Part shown: positions 18,472-27,016 of the stretch, piece after piece | How the letters are laid out: each line of letters begins with the position of its first letter | Numbering within the stretch: the stretch's first letter is position 1 | Assembly (NCBI RefSeq): GCF_000421165.1 | Contig: NZ_ATWI01000008.1 | Coordinates: forward strand, 815,385 to 879,384 | Direction of reading: 5' to 3' | Length of the DNA stretch: 64,000 nucleotides | From: Marinobacter daepoensis DSM 16072 | Lineage (GTDB): Bacteria; Pseudomonadota; Gammaproteobacteria; Pseudomonadales; Oleiphilaceae | Notes under the pieces: generated by a model | Seen by the model: the letters and a program-made list of their open reading frames with translations, nothing else | Databases searched by the model: none | Told to the model about the DNA's origin: nothing | Position numbers and translations under genes: made by a program

Positions 18472-20130
18472 TCAGGGGGCAATTTTTTTCTTCAGAGCTT
18501 TGGTCACAGGCCGTGGCAGGCTGGGCAGAGATTTTAGTAGCCAGGGCAACACCTTACGTTTAATGCCATTGAGCGATTCCGGGACCACCGCTTCAATCAG
18601 ATGTGGCCCCGGGCTTTCCTGCGCGTATTTCATGGCTTTCACCAGTTCTTCCGCTGTGGTGACACGAATGCCATGAACCCCCAGGCTGTTCGCCAGCCCT
18701 GCAAAGTCAGTCACGGGGCCACTGATATCCAGTTGTGAGCGGGCTTTCAGGCCGGCTTCTTCCGCACCCACGCGTTCCAGTTCCACGTTCAGGATTGAGT
18801 ACGACGCGTTGTTGAAGATAATGCTCGTGACGTTCAGCTTCTCCCGGGCCATGGTCCACAGGGCCTGAATGGTATACATGGCTGTGCCATCGCCAATCAG
18901 TGCGAATACCGGGCGCTCCGGGCAGGCAATGGCGGCCCCGACGGCGTTGGGTAGCCCCTGCCCAATGGCCCCGCCGGTGAGGGTCAGAAGGTCGTGCCGA
19001 GGGGCTCCTGCCGTCAGTGCATTCAGCATCAGCCCGGACGTAATGGCTTCATCCACAATGATGCTGTTTTCCGGCATCAGGTCGCCCAGCGCGCGGCACA
19101 CTTTCTCTGCGGTCAGTTTGCCTTTCGGGAGCCCCGGGCGGCTGGCTGGCTGAAGCATCGGTTCGGCGCCAGAGGCGCCCAGAGCCTCGGCCAGTTTGTT
19201 CAGGCTGCCCGCGGCGTCCTGTTCCGGGGTGGAAAGGGTGTGTACCTGGCAGGTTTCCGGGACCAGATAACTGGGCTTGCCGGGATAGCCAAAGAACGAC
19301 ACCGGCGCTTTGGCATCCACCAAAACGAGATGGCTGAACTCAGACAGCTGAAGGCTGGCAAGTTCGGCCAGGTAGGCAATACGCTCAACAGGGGGCAGGC
19401 CGGCCCCTCGTTCAATGCGGGTCGGGAAGGTTTCGGCGAACAAGGTCACGCCTTGATGGGCTGCCAGACGAGCGGCCGCCAGCAGAGCCGGTTCCCGAAG
19501 GGCCCGGCCGCCGAGCAGTATCGCGGTTTTCTTGCCGGCGCGCATGGCTTCGGCGGCGGCTTGTATGGCGCTGTCGTCGGCGATAGGGGCGGCCGGTTGG
19601 GGAGGAACAGAGCAGGGTTTGCCTCCCTCGCCCCAGGAAACGTCTGCCGGCAGGATCAGTGTCGCAACCTGGCCGGGTAGGCCTCGCGCCGCGGTGATGG
19701 CCTCAGCGGCATCCTGGCACAGCGCGTCTGTGGTTTGCGATGTGCGCACAAAGCCGGGCGACACGTTCCTGGCCACTGTTTCAATATCGGACTGCAGCTG
19801 GGCATCGTACTGGACGTGATAGGTGGCGTGGTCTCCGACAATGTTGACCACCGGTACTTTACCTTTCCGGGCATTGTGCAGGTTAGCCAGGCCGTTGCCC
19901 AGGCCGCACCCCAGGTGCAACAAGGTTGCAGCAGGCTTGTCGGCCATGCGGGCGTAGCCGTCGGCAGCCCCGGTGGCGACACCTTCAAACAGCGCGAGCA
20001 CAGCCCGCATGCCGGGCTCGTTATCCAGAGCGGCAACGAAATGCATCTCACTGGTGCCGGGGTTGGTGAAGCAGACGTCGATACCGGCATCCACAAGGGT
20101 TTTCATCAAGGCTTTGGCGCCATTGGTCAT
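18472..20130 (-). CDS. Acetolactate synthase-like ThDP-dependent enzyme
   Basis: 552 residues from the ATG at 20130, which has AGGAG seven bases upstream; the open frame extends further but the extra residues are not family-like. The catalytic Glu region FEGVATGAADGYARM lies in the N-terminal domain. The ThDP/Mg motif GDGTAMYTIQ...FNN lies at about 413-441. The family covers acetolactate synthase, benzoylformate decarboxylase and relatives. With no small regulatory subunit or ilv genes nearby, a branched-chain biosynthetic role is unlikely; a catabolic 2-oxoacid decarboxylase or carboligase is inferred. It follows the FAD dehydrogenase gene by 43 bases. Confidence 0.8.
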   Translation of the reverse strand: MTNGAKALMKTLVDAGIDVCFTNPGTSEMHFVAALDNEPGMRAVLALFEGVATGAADGYARMADKPAATLLHLGCGLGNGLANLHNARKGKVPVVNIVGDHATYHVQYDAQLQSDIETVARNVSPGFVRTSQTTDALCQDAAEAITAARGLPGQVATLILPADVSWGEGGKPCSVPPQPAAPIADDSAIQAAAEAMRAGKKTAILLGGRALREPALLAAARLAAHQGVTLFAETFPTRIERGAGLPPVERIAYLAELASLQLSEFSHLVLVDAKAPVSFFGYPGKPSYLVPETCQVHTLSTPEQDAAGSLNKLAEALGASGAEPMLQPASRPGLPKGKLTAEKVCRALGDLMPENSIIVDEAITSGLMLNALTAGAPRHDLLTLTGGAIGQGLPNAVGAAIACPERPVFALIGDGTAMYTIQALWTMAREKLNVTSIIFNNASYSILNVELERVGAEEAGLKARSQLDISGPVTDFAGLANSLGVHGIRVTTAEELVKAMKYAQESPGPHLIEAVVPESLNGIKRKVLPWLLKSLPSLPRPVTKALKKKIAP

Positions 20131-20173
20131 TGTTGTTCTCCTGATTACCTGTTTGAAAAAGTGAACGCCGGGC

Positions 20174-21787
20174 TCAGCGCCCGGAAACAATCGATTGGGC
20201 CGCTGCCCGCGCGGTGAGGATACAGCCGGGCAGGAAGGTACCTTCCAGAGACCGCTTGCCATTGCAGCCGCCGCCACCGAAGCCGGCGGCCTCTCCCACG
20301 CAGTACAGGCCGCTGATGGGCTGGTCATCGGAGCCCAGCACCCGGCTTTGCAGATCGGTTCGAAGACCGCCCAGGCTCTTGCGAGTAGTTAGTTGCATGT
20401 GAATGGCGATAAACGGGCCGGCACCTGGGTTTTGTAATGGCGCCGGCCTGCAGGTTCGCAGTCGGTCCGGCCCCCATTGCCGGGCATGCCGGATCATACG
20501 GATCTGGGGGTCATTGTTGAGCCGGTTTCCTTTGCTGAAATTGGCATCAAAGGCATTGGCGGTGGCCTGGAGTGTGGCCGAGTCAATATCCAGGGAGCGG
20601 GTCAGCGCATTCATCTTGTTCGCCAGACCGTTCAGGGTATCGTCCACCAGGAAGTGGCGACTCTCTTTCTGCATCTGGTTCACCAGCGGTTTGTTGCCGA
20701 GCAGCAGTTCTTTCAGAAACCGTGGGAACTGTTTGTCCCGGATACGGGCGTTATGTTCGGCGCCCGAGATTGCGAATTCTTTGAGGGCGATGCGCCGATT
20801 GAGCAGATGCCAGGTCCAGGGTTTTTCCTGTTCCGCCACACGCTGACAGAGCCAGTGGGTATCGAAGCCGGTGACCAACGGTTCCGGACCGATGCGCTCG
20901 CCCCGGTGGTTCAGCCACAAAGCCGATTTACAGGGGATGGTTGAAAGGCCGTGCCCGCTGAAATGGGGATAGGGATGAGGAAAACCGGCAGCGTAGTTCC
21001 ACATTTCACCCGCGTGGGTGATGCGGGCTCCAAGATGCTTTCCGGCCCAGTGATGAAGCTTGCCGTCGGCAAACGGGTGGGCGCCGTTGAGCATGCTGGC
21101 TGGTCGTGGCCTGTCTGCTGGCCAATTGGCCCGGCATTCGTTGTGGCTGCCATTAATGCCGCCCATGGCCAGTACCACTGCCGGTGCCCTGAAATGTACT
21201 TCCTCCCCGGTATTGTTGTTGATGGCAACGGCACCGCTGACGGTGCCCGCCTGATGGTCCAGGCCAAGAATACGGTGCTGGTGATACAGCTGCAGTCGGC
21301 CGCCCGGGGCTGCCTCGTGAAGGGCGTCGACCAGGCGTTGAATCAGGGCCTTCGATGTACCCCAGAGAACGTGATAGCGAGGCACCCGGTTACCGTCGCC
21401 AAACCGGCCTCGCTCGACCCAGTTTACGGCAGGCATGAAGGTGAGGCCTTGCTGGATGAGCCAGTCATGCACGTGTGTCCGGGAGCGTTCGACGTAATGG
21501 TGAGCCCAGGCCATCGGCCATGCATCGCCGGGGTCCAGTTCGCCGAAACGAAGCCAGTCCTGCAGTGCCAGCTCGGGTGAATCGGTAATCCCCATACGGC
21601 GTTGCAAGGGGGTGTCGATCAGGGCCATGCCGCCGAAGGCCCAGAGGGCCAGGCCTCCGAGGCGTTCAGGTGTGTCACGGTCAACAAGGGCCACGGACTT
21701 CCCGGCACGCAGGGCTTCCAGTGCCGTGACCAGGCCTGCCAGGCCTCCGCCGGCAATCAGAACGTCAGAGTTTACGGTGTTTGGCAT
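20174..21787 (-). CDS. FAD-binding dehydrogenase (fumarate reductase/KstD-like)
   Basis: 537-residue flavoprotein. The N-terminal Rossmann motif is VLIAGGGLAGLVTALEA (about 9-25), followed by the Glu/Asp-containing stretch SVALVDRD. C-terminal family signatures are TTRKSLGGLRTDL near 463-475 and GLYCVGEAAGFGGGGCNG near 492-509. This group resembles 3-ketosteroid-delta1-dehydrogenase and fumarate-reductase flavoproteins and is annotated in many proteobacteria simply as FAD-binding dehydrogenase. The substrate is unknown. It is the first gene of a two-gene operon with the ThDP enzyme, transcribed away from the AraC regulator. Confidence 0.85.
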   Translation of the reverse strand: MPNTVNSDVLIAGGGLAGLVTALEALRAGKSVALVDRDTPERLGGLALWAFGGMALIDTPLQRRMGITDSPELALQDWLRFGELDPGDAWPMAWAHHYVERSRTHVHDWLIQQGLTFMPAVNWVERGRFGDGNRVPRYHVLWGTSKALIQRLVDALHEAAPGGRLQLYHQHRILGLDHQAGTVSGAVAINNNTGEEVHFRAPAVVLAMGGINGSHNECRANWPADRPRPASMLNGAHPFADGKLHHWAGKHLGARITHAGEMWNYAAGFPHPYPHFSGHGLSTIPCKSALWLNHRGERIGPEPLVTGFDTHWLCQRVAEQEKPWTWHLLNRRIALKEFAISGAEHNARIRDKQFPRFLKELLLGNKPLVNQMQKESRHFLVDDTLNGLANKMNALTRSLDIDSATLQATANAFDANFSKGNRLNNDPQIRMIRHARQWGPDRLRTCRPAPLQNPGAGPFIAIHMQLTTRKSLGGLRTDLQSRVLGSDDQPISGLYCVGEAAGFGGGGCNGKRSLEGTFLPGCILTARAAAQSIVSGR

Positions 21788-21820
21788 AGGGACCTACCCG
21801 GCCGGTGTTTTTATTTTGTT

Positions 21821-21840
21821 AACGCTGACGATATAACGCT
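21821..21840. promoter_or_regulatory. Direct repeats AACGCT, candidate AraC operator
   Basis: AACGCT at 21821-21826 and again at 21835-21840, 14 bases apart, in the 90-base space between the divergent dehydrogenase and AraC genes. AraC-type proteins usually bind direct repeats, but the units are short and the assignment is tentative. Confidence 0.3.
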
Positions 21841-21877
21841 ATCATCGAATCTGGATTGACTTCAGAGGCCACGATAA

Positions 21878-22885
21878 TTGACATTAGAAGCCACCGTTTC
21901 CATGGGCTGGGTCAGCACGGTAATTGACGGTGCTCGCCGTCTGGGCATCGCAGAGGCCCTTCTGCTGGACTCTGCAGGATTGCCTGCCGAAGCGTTGAAC
22001 TGGGAACGTTGGCCGATCGATTTCATCACTCGTCTCTGGCACGCTGCAGAGCAGTGTACGCGGGACCCTGGCTTCGGGCTGAAAGTCGGTGGTGGTGTTC
22101 GCCCGGCCAGTATCGATGCCGTCAGTTTTGCCATGCAAAGCGCAGCCACCCTGCGGGAGGCGCTTGTTCTGGTGCAGAAGTATCAGCGGCTGATTTCCGA
22201 TGGCGGCCGGTTTCAGCTGCTGCCAGCCAGTCGGGGTACGTGGATTGTTTATCATCCGCGTCAAGGCAGGCTGGCGTTCAGTCCGCATCAGATTGAAGCG
22301 GTCTTGTCGGCGGTGGTGAGTCTTTCTGACTGGATTGGAGGTTCCGCAGTACGGCCTTCCCGGGTCCAGTTCAGTCATGGCCGCTTGGGGGGGATTGCGG
22401 GGTATCGGGAAGTGTTTGGCTGTCCGGTGGACTTTGAGCAGGCTTTCAGTGGTTTGCTGGTAGCCAATGAGTTGCTGGACAAGCCGTTGCCGCAGGCTAA
22501 TCCGGCGCTTGCCCGGGTTCATGAACGATATAACGCTGGACGGCTGGCTGTGCTCGAGCGCAGCGCTGTGTCGGCCGTGGATCTCCGGCAGTGGCTGATG
22601 GTCCGCATCGGGCCTTCACTCCCCCGACGGGTGGATGCGGCACGGGTTCTGGGTATCAGTGAACGTACCCTGGCCCGGCGACTGGCCGACGAGGGGTATA
22701 CCTTTAATCGTTTACTGGATGAGGTCCGCCGGGACCTTGCCCTGACGGCGGTGAAAACGTCGCATCAGTCGTTGGCTGATATTGCCCTGTCGCTGGGCTT
22801 TGCCGAAGCGAGCCCTTTTTACCGGGCTTTCCAGCGCTGGACGGGATTGCCGCCGGCCCAGTGGCGTCGGCGGCATGGCCTTTAA
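21878..22885 (+). CDS. AraC-family transcriptional regulator
   Basis: 335 residues. The N-terminal two-thirds match the Arabinose_bd-type ligand domain found in OruR/ArgR-like and QapR-like regulators. The C-terminal part holds two helix-turn-helix units: VDAARVLGISERTLARRLAD (about 245-264) and QSLADIALSLGFAEASPFYR (about 289-308, with the usual FYRAFQRWTG). A TTG start at 21878 with AGAGG upstream is preferred; an ATG eight codons in is possible. It is divergent from the FAD dehydrogenase-ThDP enzyme operon and probably controls it. Confidence 0.88.
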   Translation: MTLEATVSMGWVSTVIDGARRLGIAEALLLDSAGLPAEALNWERWPIDFITRLWHAAEQCTRDPGFGLKVGGGVRPASIDAVSFAMQSAATLREALVLVQKYQRLISDGGRFQLLPASRGTWIVYHPRQGRLAFSPHQIEAVLSAVVSLSDWIGGSAVRPSRVQFSHGRLGGIAGYREVFGCPVDFEQAFSGLLVANELLDKPLPQANPALARVHERYNAGRLAVLERSAVSAVDLRQWLMVRIGPSLPRRVDAARVLGISERTLARRLADEGYTFNRLLDEVRRDLALTAVKTSHQSLADIALSLGFAEASPFYRAFQRWTGLPPAQWRRRHGL

Positions 22886-22893
22886 AACGGAGT

Positions 22894-24279
22894 CTACAGG
22901 TTGGCTTCTGCAAATTCGGCAAGGACCGATCGTGGCACCCCTTGCAAGTGAATATGGCCACCGTGGCGGAAGCCTTTGAAGCGTTCGGTCATGTATGTAA
23001 GCCCTGAACTCAGGGGGCTCAGATAGGGCGTATCGATCTGGGCCAGGTTGCCCAGGCAGATCACCTTGGAGCCGTTGCCTGCCCGCGTGATGATCGTTTT
23101 GATCTGGTGTGGGGTCAGGTTCTGGGATTCGTCAATGATGATCAGGCTATGCTGGAAACTGCGGCCCCGGATGTAGTTCATGGATTTAAAGTGGAGGGGC
23201 ACTTTGCTGAGGATGTAGTCGACGCTGGCCGTCATGTTCTCATCGTCTTCGTGCAGCGCTTCCAGGTTATCCACAATGGCACCCAGCCAGGGTTCCATCT
23301 TTTCTGCTTCGGTTCCCGGCAGAAAGCCGATGTCTTCATCCAGACCCTGAGTGGACCGGGTTGCGATGATGCGCTTGTACAGTTTACTGGCGACGGTCAT
23401 CTCGATGCAGGCCGCCAACGCCAGGATGGTTTTACCTGAGCCCGCGGAGCCTGTCAGGTTCACCAGATGGATGTCCGGGTCCAGCAGCAGGTTCAGTGCC
23501 ATGGCCTGGTAGATGTCCCGGGGCACCAGCCCCCAGACTTCTTCATTCATCAGGTCGTGTTGATGAAGGTCCTTGAGAATCAGCTGATCTTCGGAGATAT
23601 CCACCACTTTGCCGATAAAGCCCTGCTCATCAATCACAAATTCATTAATGTTCAGCCTGGCAAGTTCGCCCTCCCGTTTGAGCAGGTGTTCGGTTACCCC
23701 TTCCCTCTGGATGGTCTCTACTTTGGCGATTCCGTCCCAGAAGGAATTCGGAAATTCCTTGTAGCCCTTGGGCAGAAGATCAATGTCATCCAGTAACTGG
23801 TCGTTGTGGTAATCCTGGGCTTCAACCCCGAAGCCGCGAGCCTTGAGCCGCATGTTGATGTCTTTGCTGACCAGAATGATGTTCCGGGATTTGTGCCTGG
23901 CCTGCAGCGCCGCAAGGGTGTTGATGATCTTGTTGTCGTTCAGGTGTTCGGGCAGGGAGTGATTGCCCGCACCTTCCGTGCTCATGATGATGGAGAGGGT
24001 GCCTAGAGGGTCCGCTTTCTTGCCTCGCAGAATCGGCACGCCTTTTTCAATGTCCCTGGGGCTGGCATCACCCAGCAGTTTGTCGATATTGCGAATGGCC
24101 TGACGGCAGTCGGCTGCAACCGTTTGTTTGCCAGATTTCAGGCTGTCGAGTTCTTCGAGGACGGTCATCGGAATGATGACATCGTGTTCTTCAAAGTTCA
24201 GGAGGGCATTCGGGTCGTGAATCAGGACGTTGGTGTCGAGGACGTACATTTTCCGGCGAGCTTGCGATGCTCTTGGCAT
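22894..24279 (-). CDS. PIN domain / PhoH-like ATPase
   Basis: 461 residues. An N-terminal PIN nuclease domain (MYVLDTNVLIHDP at 11-23, with acidic residues continuing at EELDSL) is joined to a PhoH-type ATPase. The ATPase has Walker A GSAGSGKT (277-284) and Walker B IIIDESQN (about 380-387). PIN-PhoH proteins act as RNA helicase/ribonucleases in the few cases studied. GAGAGG precedes the chosen ATG; a second Met at codon 11 begins exactly at the PIN domain. The next gene (CBS protein) lies 24 bases upstream, so co-transcription is likely. Confidence 0.9.
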   Translation of the reverse strand: MPRASQARRKMYVLDTNVLIHDPNALLNFEEHDVIIPMTVLEELDSLKSGKQTVAADCRQAIRNIDKLLGDASPRDIEKGVPILRGKKADPLGTLSIIMSTEGAGNHSLPEHLNDNKIINTLAALQARHKSRNIILVSKDINMRLKARGFGVEAQDYHNDQLLDDIDLLPKGYKEFPNSFWDGIAKVETIQREGVTEHLLKREGELARLNINEFVIDEQGFIGKVVDISEDQLILKDLHQHDLMNEEVWGLVPRDIYQAMALNLLLDPDIHLVNLTGSAGSGKTILALAACIEMTVASKLYKRIIATRSTQGLDEDIGFLPGTEAEKMEPWLGAIVDNLEALHEDDENMTASVDYILSKVPLHFKSMNYIRGRSFQHSLIIIDESQNLTPHQIKTIITRAGNGSKVICLGNLAQIDTPYLSPLSSGLTYMTERFKGFRHGGHIHLQGVPRSVLAEFAEANL

Positions 24280-24303
24280 AGGTGGCGCTACCTCTCTGGT
24301 GGC

Positions 24304-24795
24304 TCAGTCGGTCTCGGCGCAGCGTTGCGTCAGATCTTGGTCAGAAATCAGTTTCAGCATGTCATAAGTAGTTATGATACCAGTGATTTTTGACTCCCTG
24401 GTGACAAAGATTCTGTGCAGGTGCTCCCGCATCATGATATGAGCAATGTCTCGCACTGGCGTGTCCTCGTCAACCGAGAGAACAATGGGGGTCATAATGT
24501 CCCGGACTTCCACCGGTACTTTGCCCATCTCTTCGAATATGACCATACGAAGGCGGCGGGCCTCCTCCTGCTCTTCCTCGGTTAATCTGGGCTGATCCCC
24601 TGAGCGTGAGGCATTCCAGCGAAATTCGGTAATGTCCTTGAGGGTGGCAATACCAATAATGTCGCCATGATCGTCCGTGACCGGGCTGCCGGTGATTTCA
24701 TTGTCGGTGAGAAACCGTGCCAGCCGGTCCATGGTCCAGTTGTGGGGCACGGCCTTAATGGTTGGGGTCATGATCTCATGGGCGAGAACACTCAT
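24304..24795 (-). CDS. Twin CBS-domain protein
   Basis: 163 residues made almost entirely of two CBS modules (about 5-60 and 95-155). They start at EIMTPTIKAVPHNW and DIMTPIVLSVDEDTPV and end at GDIIGIATLKDI and KITGIITTYDMLKLI. A charged linker separates them. CBS pairs bind adenosine nucleotides and usually act as energy sensors. No catalytic domain is attached. It sits upstream of the PhoH-like gene, whose product might be its target, but this is only suggested by position. Confidence 0.85.
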   Translation of the reverse strand: MSVLAHEIMTPTIKAVPHNWTMDRLARFLTDNEITGSPVTDDHGDIIGIATLKDITEFRWNASRSGDQPRLTEEEQEEARRLRMVIFEEMGKVPVEVRDIMTPIVLSVDEDTPVRDIAHIMMREHLHRIFVTRESKITGIITTYDMLKLISDQDLTQRCAETD

Positions 24796-24876
24796 GGGCT
24801 GGTATCTTCCATTTACGGTGCTTTCGGTGAAGCTTAGCCTTTCCCTGGCGTTCCGTCACCTCTGGCATGGTGTGGG

Positions 24877-25602
24877 TTATCGGGGCGTGGGCATAACGCC
24901 CTGCAGGTTGCCGTCCTGCCCCCATTGCAGCTGGTATCCCTGATAGCGCTCCTTGCTGGCAACCTCTTCGAGGGCCTGGATTGACTTCACCGGGATATCA
25001 ATAATCAGGTTGTTGACGAGCCAGCCGGGCAGGGCACCGTTGGGCTCGGTGTGCTGAACCCAGATCAGGCGGGTACGCCTGCCGTCGGGGATGAACCGGT
25101 ACCGTGTGTCAGAGCGGTCAACACGGACCCGGCTGCTCAGCTCGGCACGCATGTCCGGCGTTGCGCTCAGGGTCATGATGATCTCGCCAGTGGCCTGGTC
25201 GCCGCGTGTCCGGATTCGCAATACGTAATCCCGGTCGGTGACGGGCCAGGGCATATCATTGACGGAGTATGCGTAACGGTCGTGGAAGTCGCCGGGGCCA
25301 AAGCCGTGGGATTCAATGCAATTGTGTACCCACTCTTCGCAGGATTCCGGGTTGATCATGACCGCCATCAGGTTTTCGATGGGGACATTCAGTTCTGCCT
25401 CGGCCTTGAAGGCCTCAAATCCGGACCCTTCCTGTGCCATGGTGTAGATGCGAACGTTGCCGGTTTCCTCTCGCAGGGTCCAGCCCTGCGCCTGCTCTGA
25501 CGGCAGGGGGGTGACCTTGCCGGCGGCAACCGGTGCGGTCATCAACAGGCCCATAATGCCGTAAAACAACCGTCTGAAGGCGTGGGCTCTGGCTGGGGTC
25601 AT
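24877..25602 (-). CDS. START-domain (lipid-binding) periplasmic protein
   Basis: 241 residues with a signal peptide (about 1-27, cleavage near VAAG). The remainder looks like a START/polyketide-cyclase fold: NVRIYTMAQEGSGFEAFKAE, CEEWVHNCIES, DMPWPVTDRDYVLRI (typical of bacterial START proteins) and a long C-terminal helix PVKSIQALEEVA. Such proteins bind lipids or other hydrophobic ligands in a central pocket. It is divergent from the DUF2804 gene. Ligand and role unknown. Confidence 0.8.
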   Translation of the reverse strand: MTPARAHAFRRLFYGIMGLLMTAPVAAGKVTPLPSEQAQGWTLREETGNVRIYTMAQEGSGFEAFKAEAELNVPIENLMAVMINPESCEEWVHNCIESHGFGPGDFHDRYAYSVNDMPWPVTDRDYVLRIRTRGDQATGEIIMTLSATPDMRAELSSRVRVDRSDTRYRFIPDGRRTRLIWVQHTEPNGALPGWLVNNLIIDIPVKSIQALEEVASKERYQGYQLQWGQDGNLQGVMPTPR

Positions 25603-25739
25603 AAGCTAAACTTCCATGGTAAGGGAGAACCGAGTCTATCATGGGGGAAATGGGCGCCTGCCCGCCAATCCAGGGGATTGTGAACCAGGTAGCTCAGTTC
25701 CGGACCGTAACTTACGATTGGCCTGATCTGACGATAATT

Positions 25740-26747
25740 ATGACAACACAGAAGCTGGTAGACGCCAGAGGACACATTAAGCCAGGGGTGCTCGATCACC
25801 CCGTGGATACGATTAACTATCTGGACTATGACCTGCGCACGGTCATGGACAAACCGAGGACGCGCCTGGCCAAACACTGGCGCTTCAATCAGTTTCAGTT
25901 TGTCGGTGCGATGGCGCCGGGCTGGGTGTTTGGTCTGGCCATTGTTGATTTGAACCTGGTTGGTAACGGCTTCTTTTATCTTTTTGATTTTGAAACCGGC
26001 CAGATGCTTGAGCACTCGTTTTTGCAGCCCCTTGCCAGAAACACCACGATTGAGCCGTACCCTGAACGGGGTGCTGCCCGGTTTCAGAAAGGCGAACTGA
26101 GCATGGCGATTGAACCTGCAACGGGGGGGCGGCACGTCAGGGTTTCGGGCCCGGGAAACATCCGTGTGGATCTGGAGTTACGTGATACCGAGCAGCCACT
26201 GCGACTGGTTTCGCCAGCCGGTTACAACGGTTGGGTGTTCACCCGTAAATCGGCCGGGCTGGTGGTTGACGGAGAGGTGCGGCTTGGCAATCAGGTCTGG
26301 CGGTGCGATGAAACTACGCGAGGCTCCATCGACTGGAGCTGCGGGTTCATGCGCCGGGAGACGGCCTGGAACTGGGCGTGTCTGGCGGGCGTGACTGAGG
26401 AGGGCGCATCCATCGGGTTGAATCTTGCGGCCGGCGTGAATGAAACCGGAATGACCGAAAATGCGCTCTGGATTGACGGGCGTTGTCTGCGTCTGGGGCC
26501 GGCAAGGTTCGAGTTTGATCGCTACCAACCGGGCTCTGACTGGCGAGTGACGACCGATGATGGCCGTATTGATCTGACGTTTCAGCCGTCTGGCACGCGC
26601 AAGGAAAAAATCAATGCCTGGCTGATAGCCTCCAATTTCCGACAGTTTGTGGGCACCTTCCGGGGTACGGTGACTGACGATCAGGGACAAAAAATCCCCG
26701 TAACAGGGTTACGGGGATTGATGGAAGATCACTTTGCCCGGTGGTAA
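25740..26747 (+). CDS. DUF2804 family protein
   Basis: 335 residues from the ATG at 25740. The frame is open from 25641, but the extra 33 residues precede the family's normal N-terminus (LVDARGHIKPGVLDHPVDTINYLDYDLR) and are probably not translated. The body is Trp- and Gly-rich and beta-rich, with segments such as IDWSCGFMRRETAWNWAC and GVNETGMTENALWIDG characteristic of DUF2804. Function unknown; lipid-related roles have been proposed for the family fold. Its last 60 bases encode, on the other strand, the terminator of the min operon. Confidence 0.78.
   Translation: MTTQKLVDARGHIKPGVLDHPVDTINYLDYDLRTVMDKPRTRLAKHWRFNQFQFVGAMAPGWVFGLAIVDLNLVGNGFFYLFDFETGQMLEHSFLQPLARNTTIEPYPERGAARFQKGELSMAIEPATGGRHVRVSGPGNIRVDLELRDTEQPLRLVSPAGYNGWVFTRKSAGLVVDGEVRLGNQVWRCDETTRGSIDWSCGFMRRETAWNWACLAGVTEEGASIGLNLAAGVNETGMTENALWIDGRCLRLGPARFEFDRYQPGSDWRVTTDDGRIDLTFQPSGTRKEKINAWLIASNFRQFVGTFRGTVTDDQGQKIPVTGLRGLMEDHFARW
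26689..26719 (-). terminator. Intrinsic terminator of the min operon, inside the DUF2804 gene
   Basis: On the minus strand AATCCCCGTAAC, loop CCT, GTTACGGGGATT (12-bp perfect stem) is followed by TTTTG, starting 43 bases after the minE stop codon. The same bases encode the C-terminal GQKIPVTGLRG region of the convergent DUF2804 gene. Confidence 0.72.
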
Positions 26748-26761
26748 GCCGGGTCACGTGA

Positions 26762-27013
26762 TTATTTCTCGGGCAGAGTGACGTTCAGTTCCAGAACGGA
26801 ACACCGGTCGTTCCTGTCCACTTCCACTTGCACCTGGTCGTCGTTGATCTGCACGTACTTGCGGATCACCTGAAGAAGTTCCTGCTGCAGTTGTGGCAGG
26901 TAATCTGGTTGATCCCGCTGGCCTCGTTCATGGGCGACAATGATCTGCAGTCGCTCTTTGGCGACGCTGGCGGTGCTGTTTTTCTTGCTTCGGAAGTAAT
27001 CGAAAAAGCTCAT
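26762..27013 (-). CDS. minE: Cell division topological specificity factor MinE
   Basis: 83 residues, the usual size. The N-terminal [23 protein letters not shown] part binds membrane and MinD (the [10 protein letters not shown] segment). The C-terminal half forms the dimer domain ([30 protein letters not shown]). MinE drives pole-to-pole oscillation of MinD so that division occurs at mid-cell. It lies 3 bases after minD. Confidence 0.97.
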   Translation of the reverse strand: MSFFDYFRSKKNSTASVAKERLQIIVAHERGQRDQPDYLPQLQQELLQVIRKYVQINDDQVQVEVDRNDRCSVLELNVTLPEK

Positions 27014-27016
27014 TCC

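Noticed and set aside
20131..20328. N-terminal extension of the ThDP enzyme gene
   Set aside because: The 66 extra residues overlap the FAD dehydrogenase gene and are not family-like; AGGAG and ATG at 20130 define the start.
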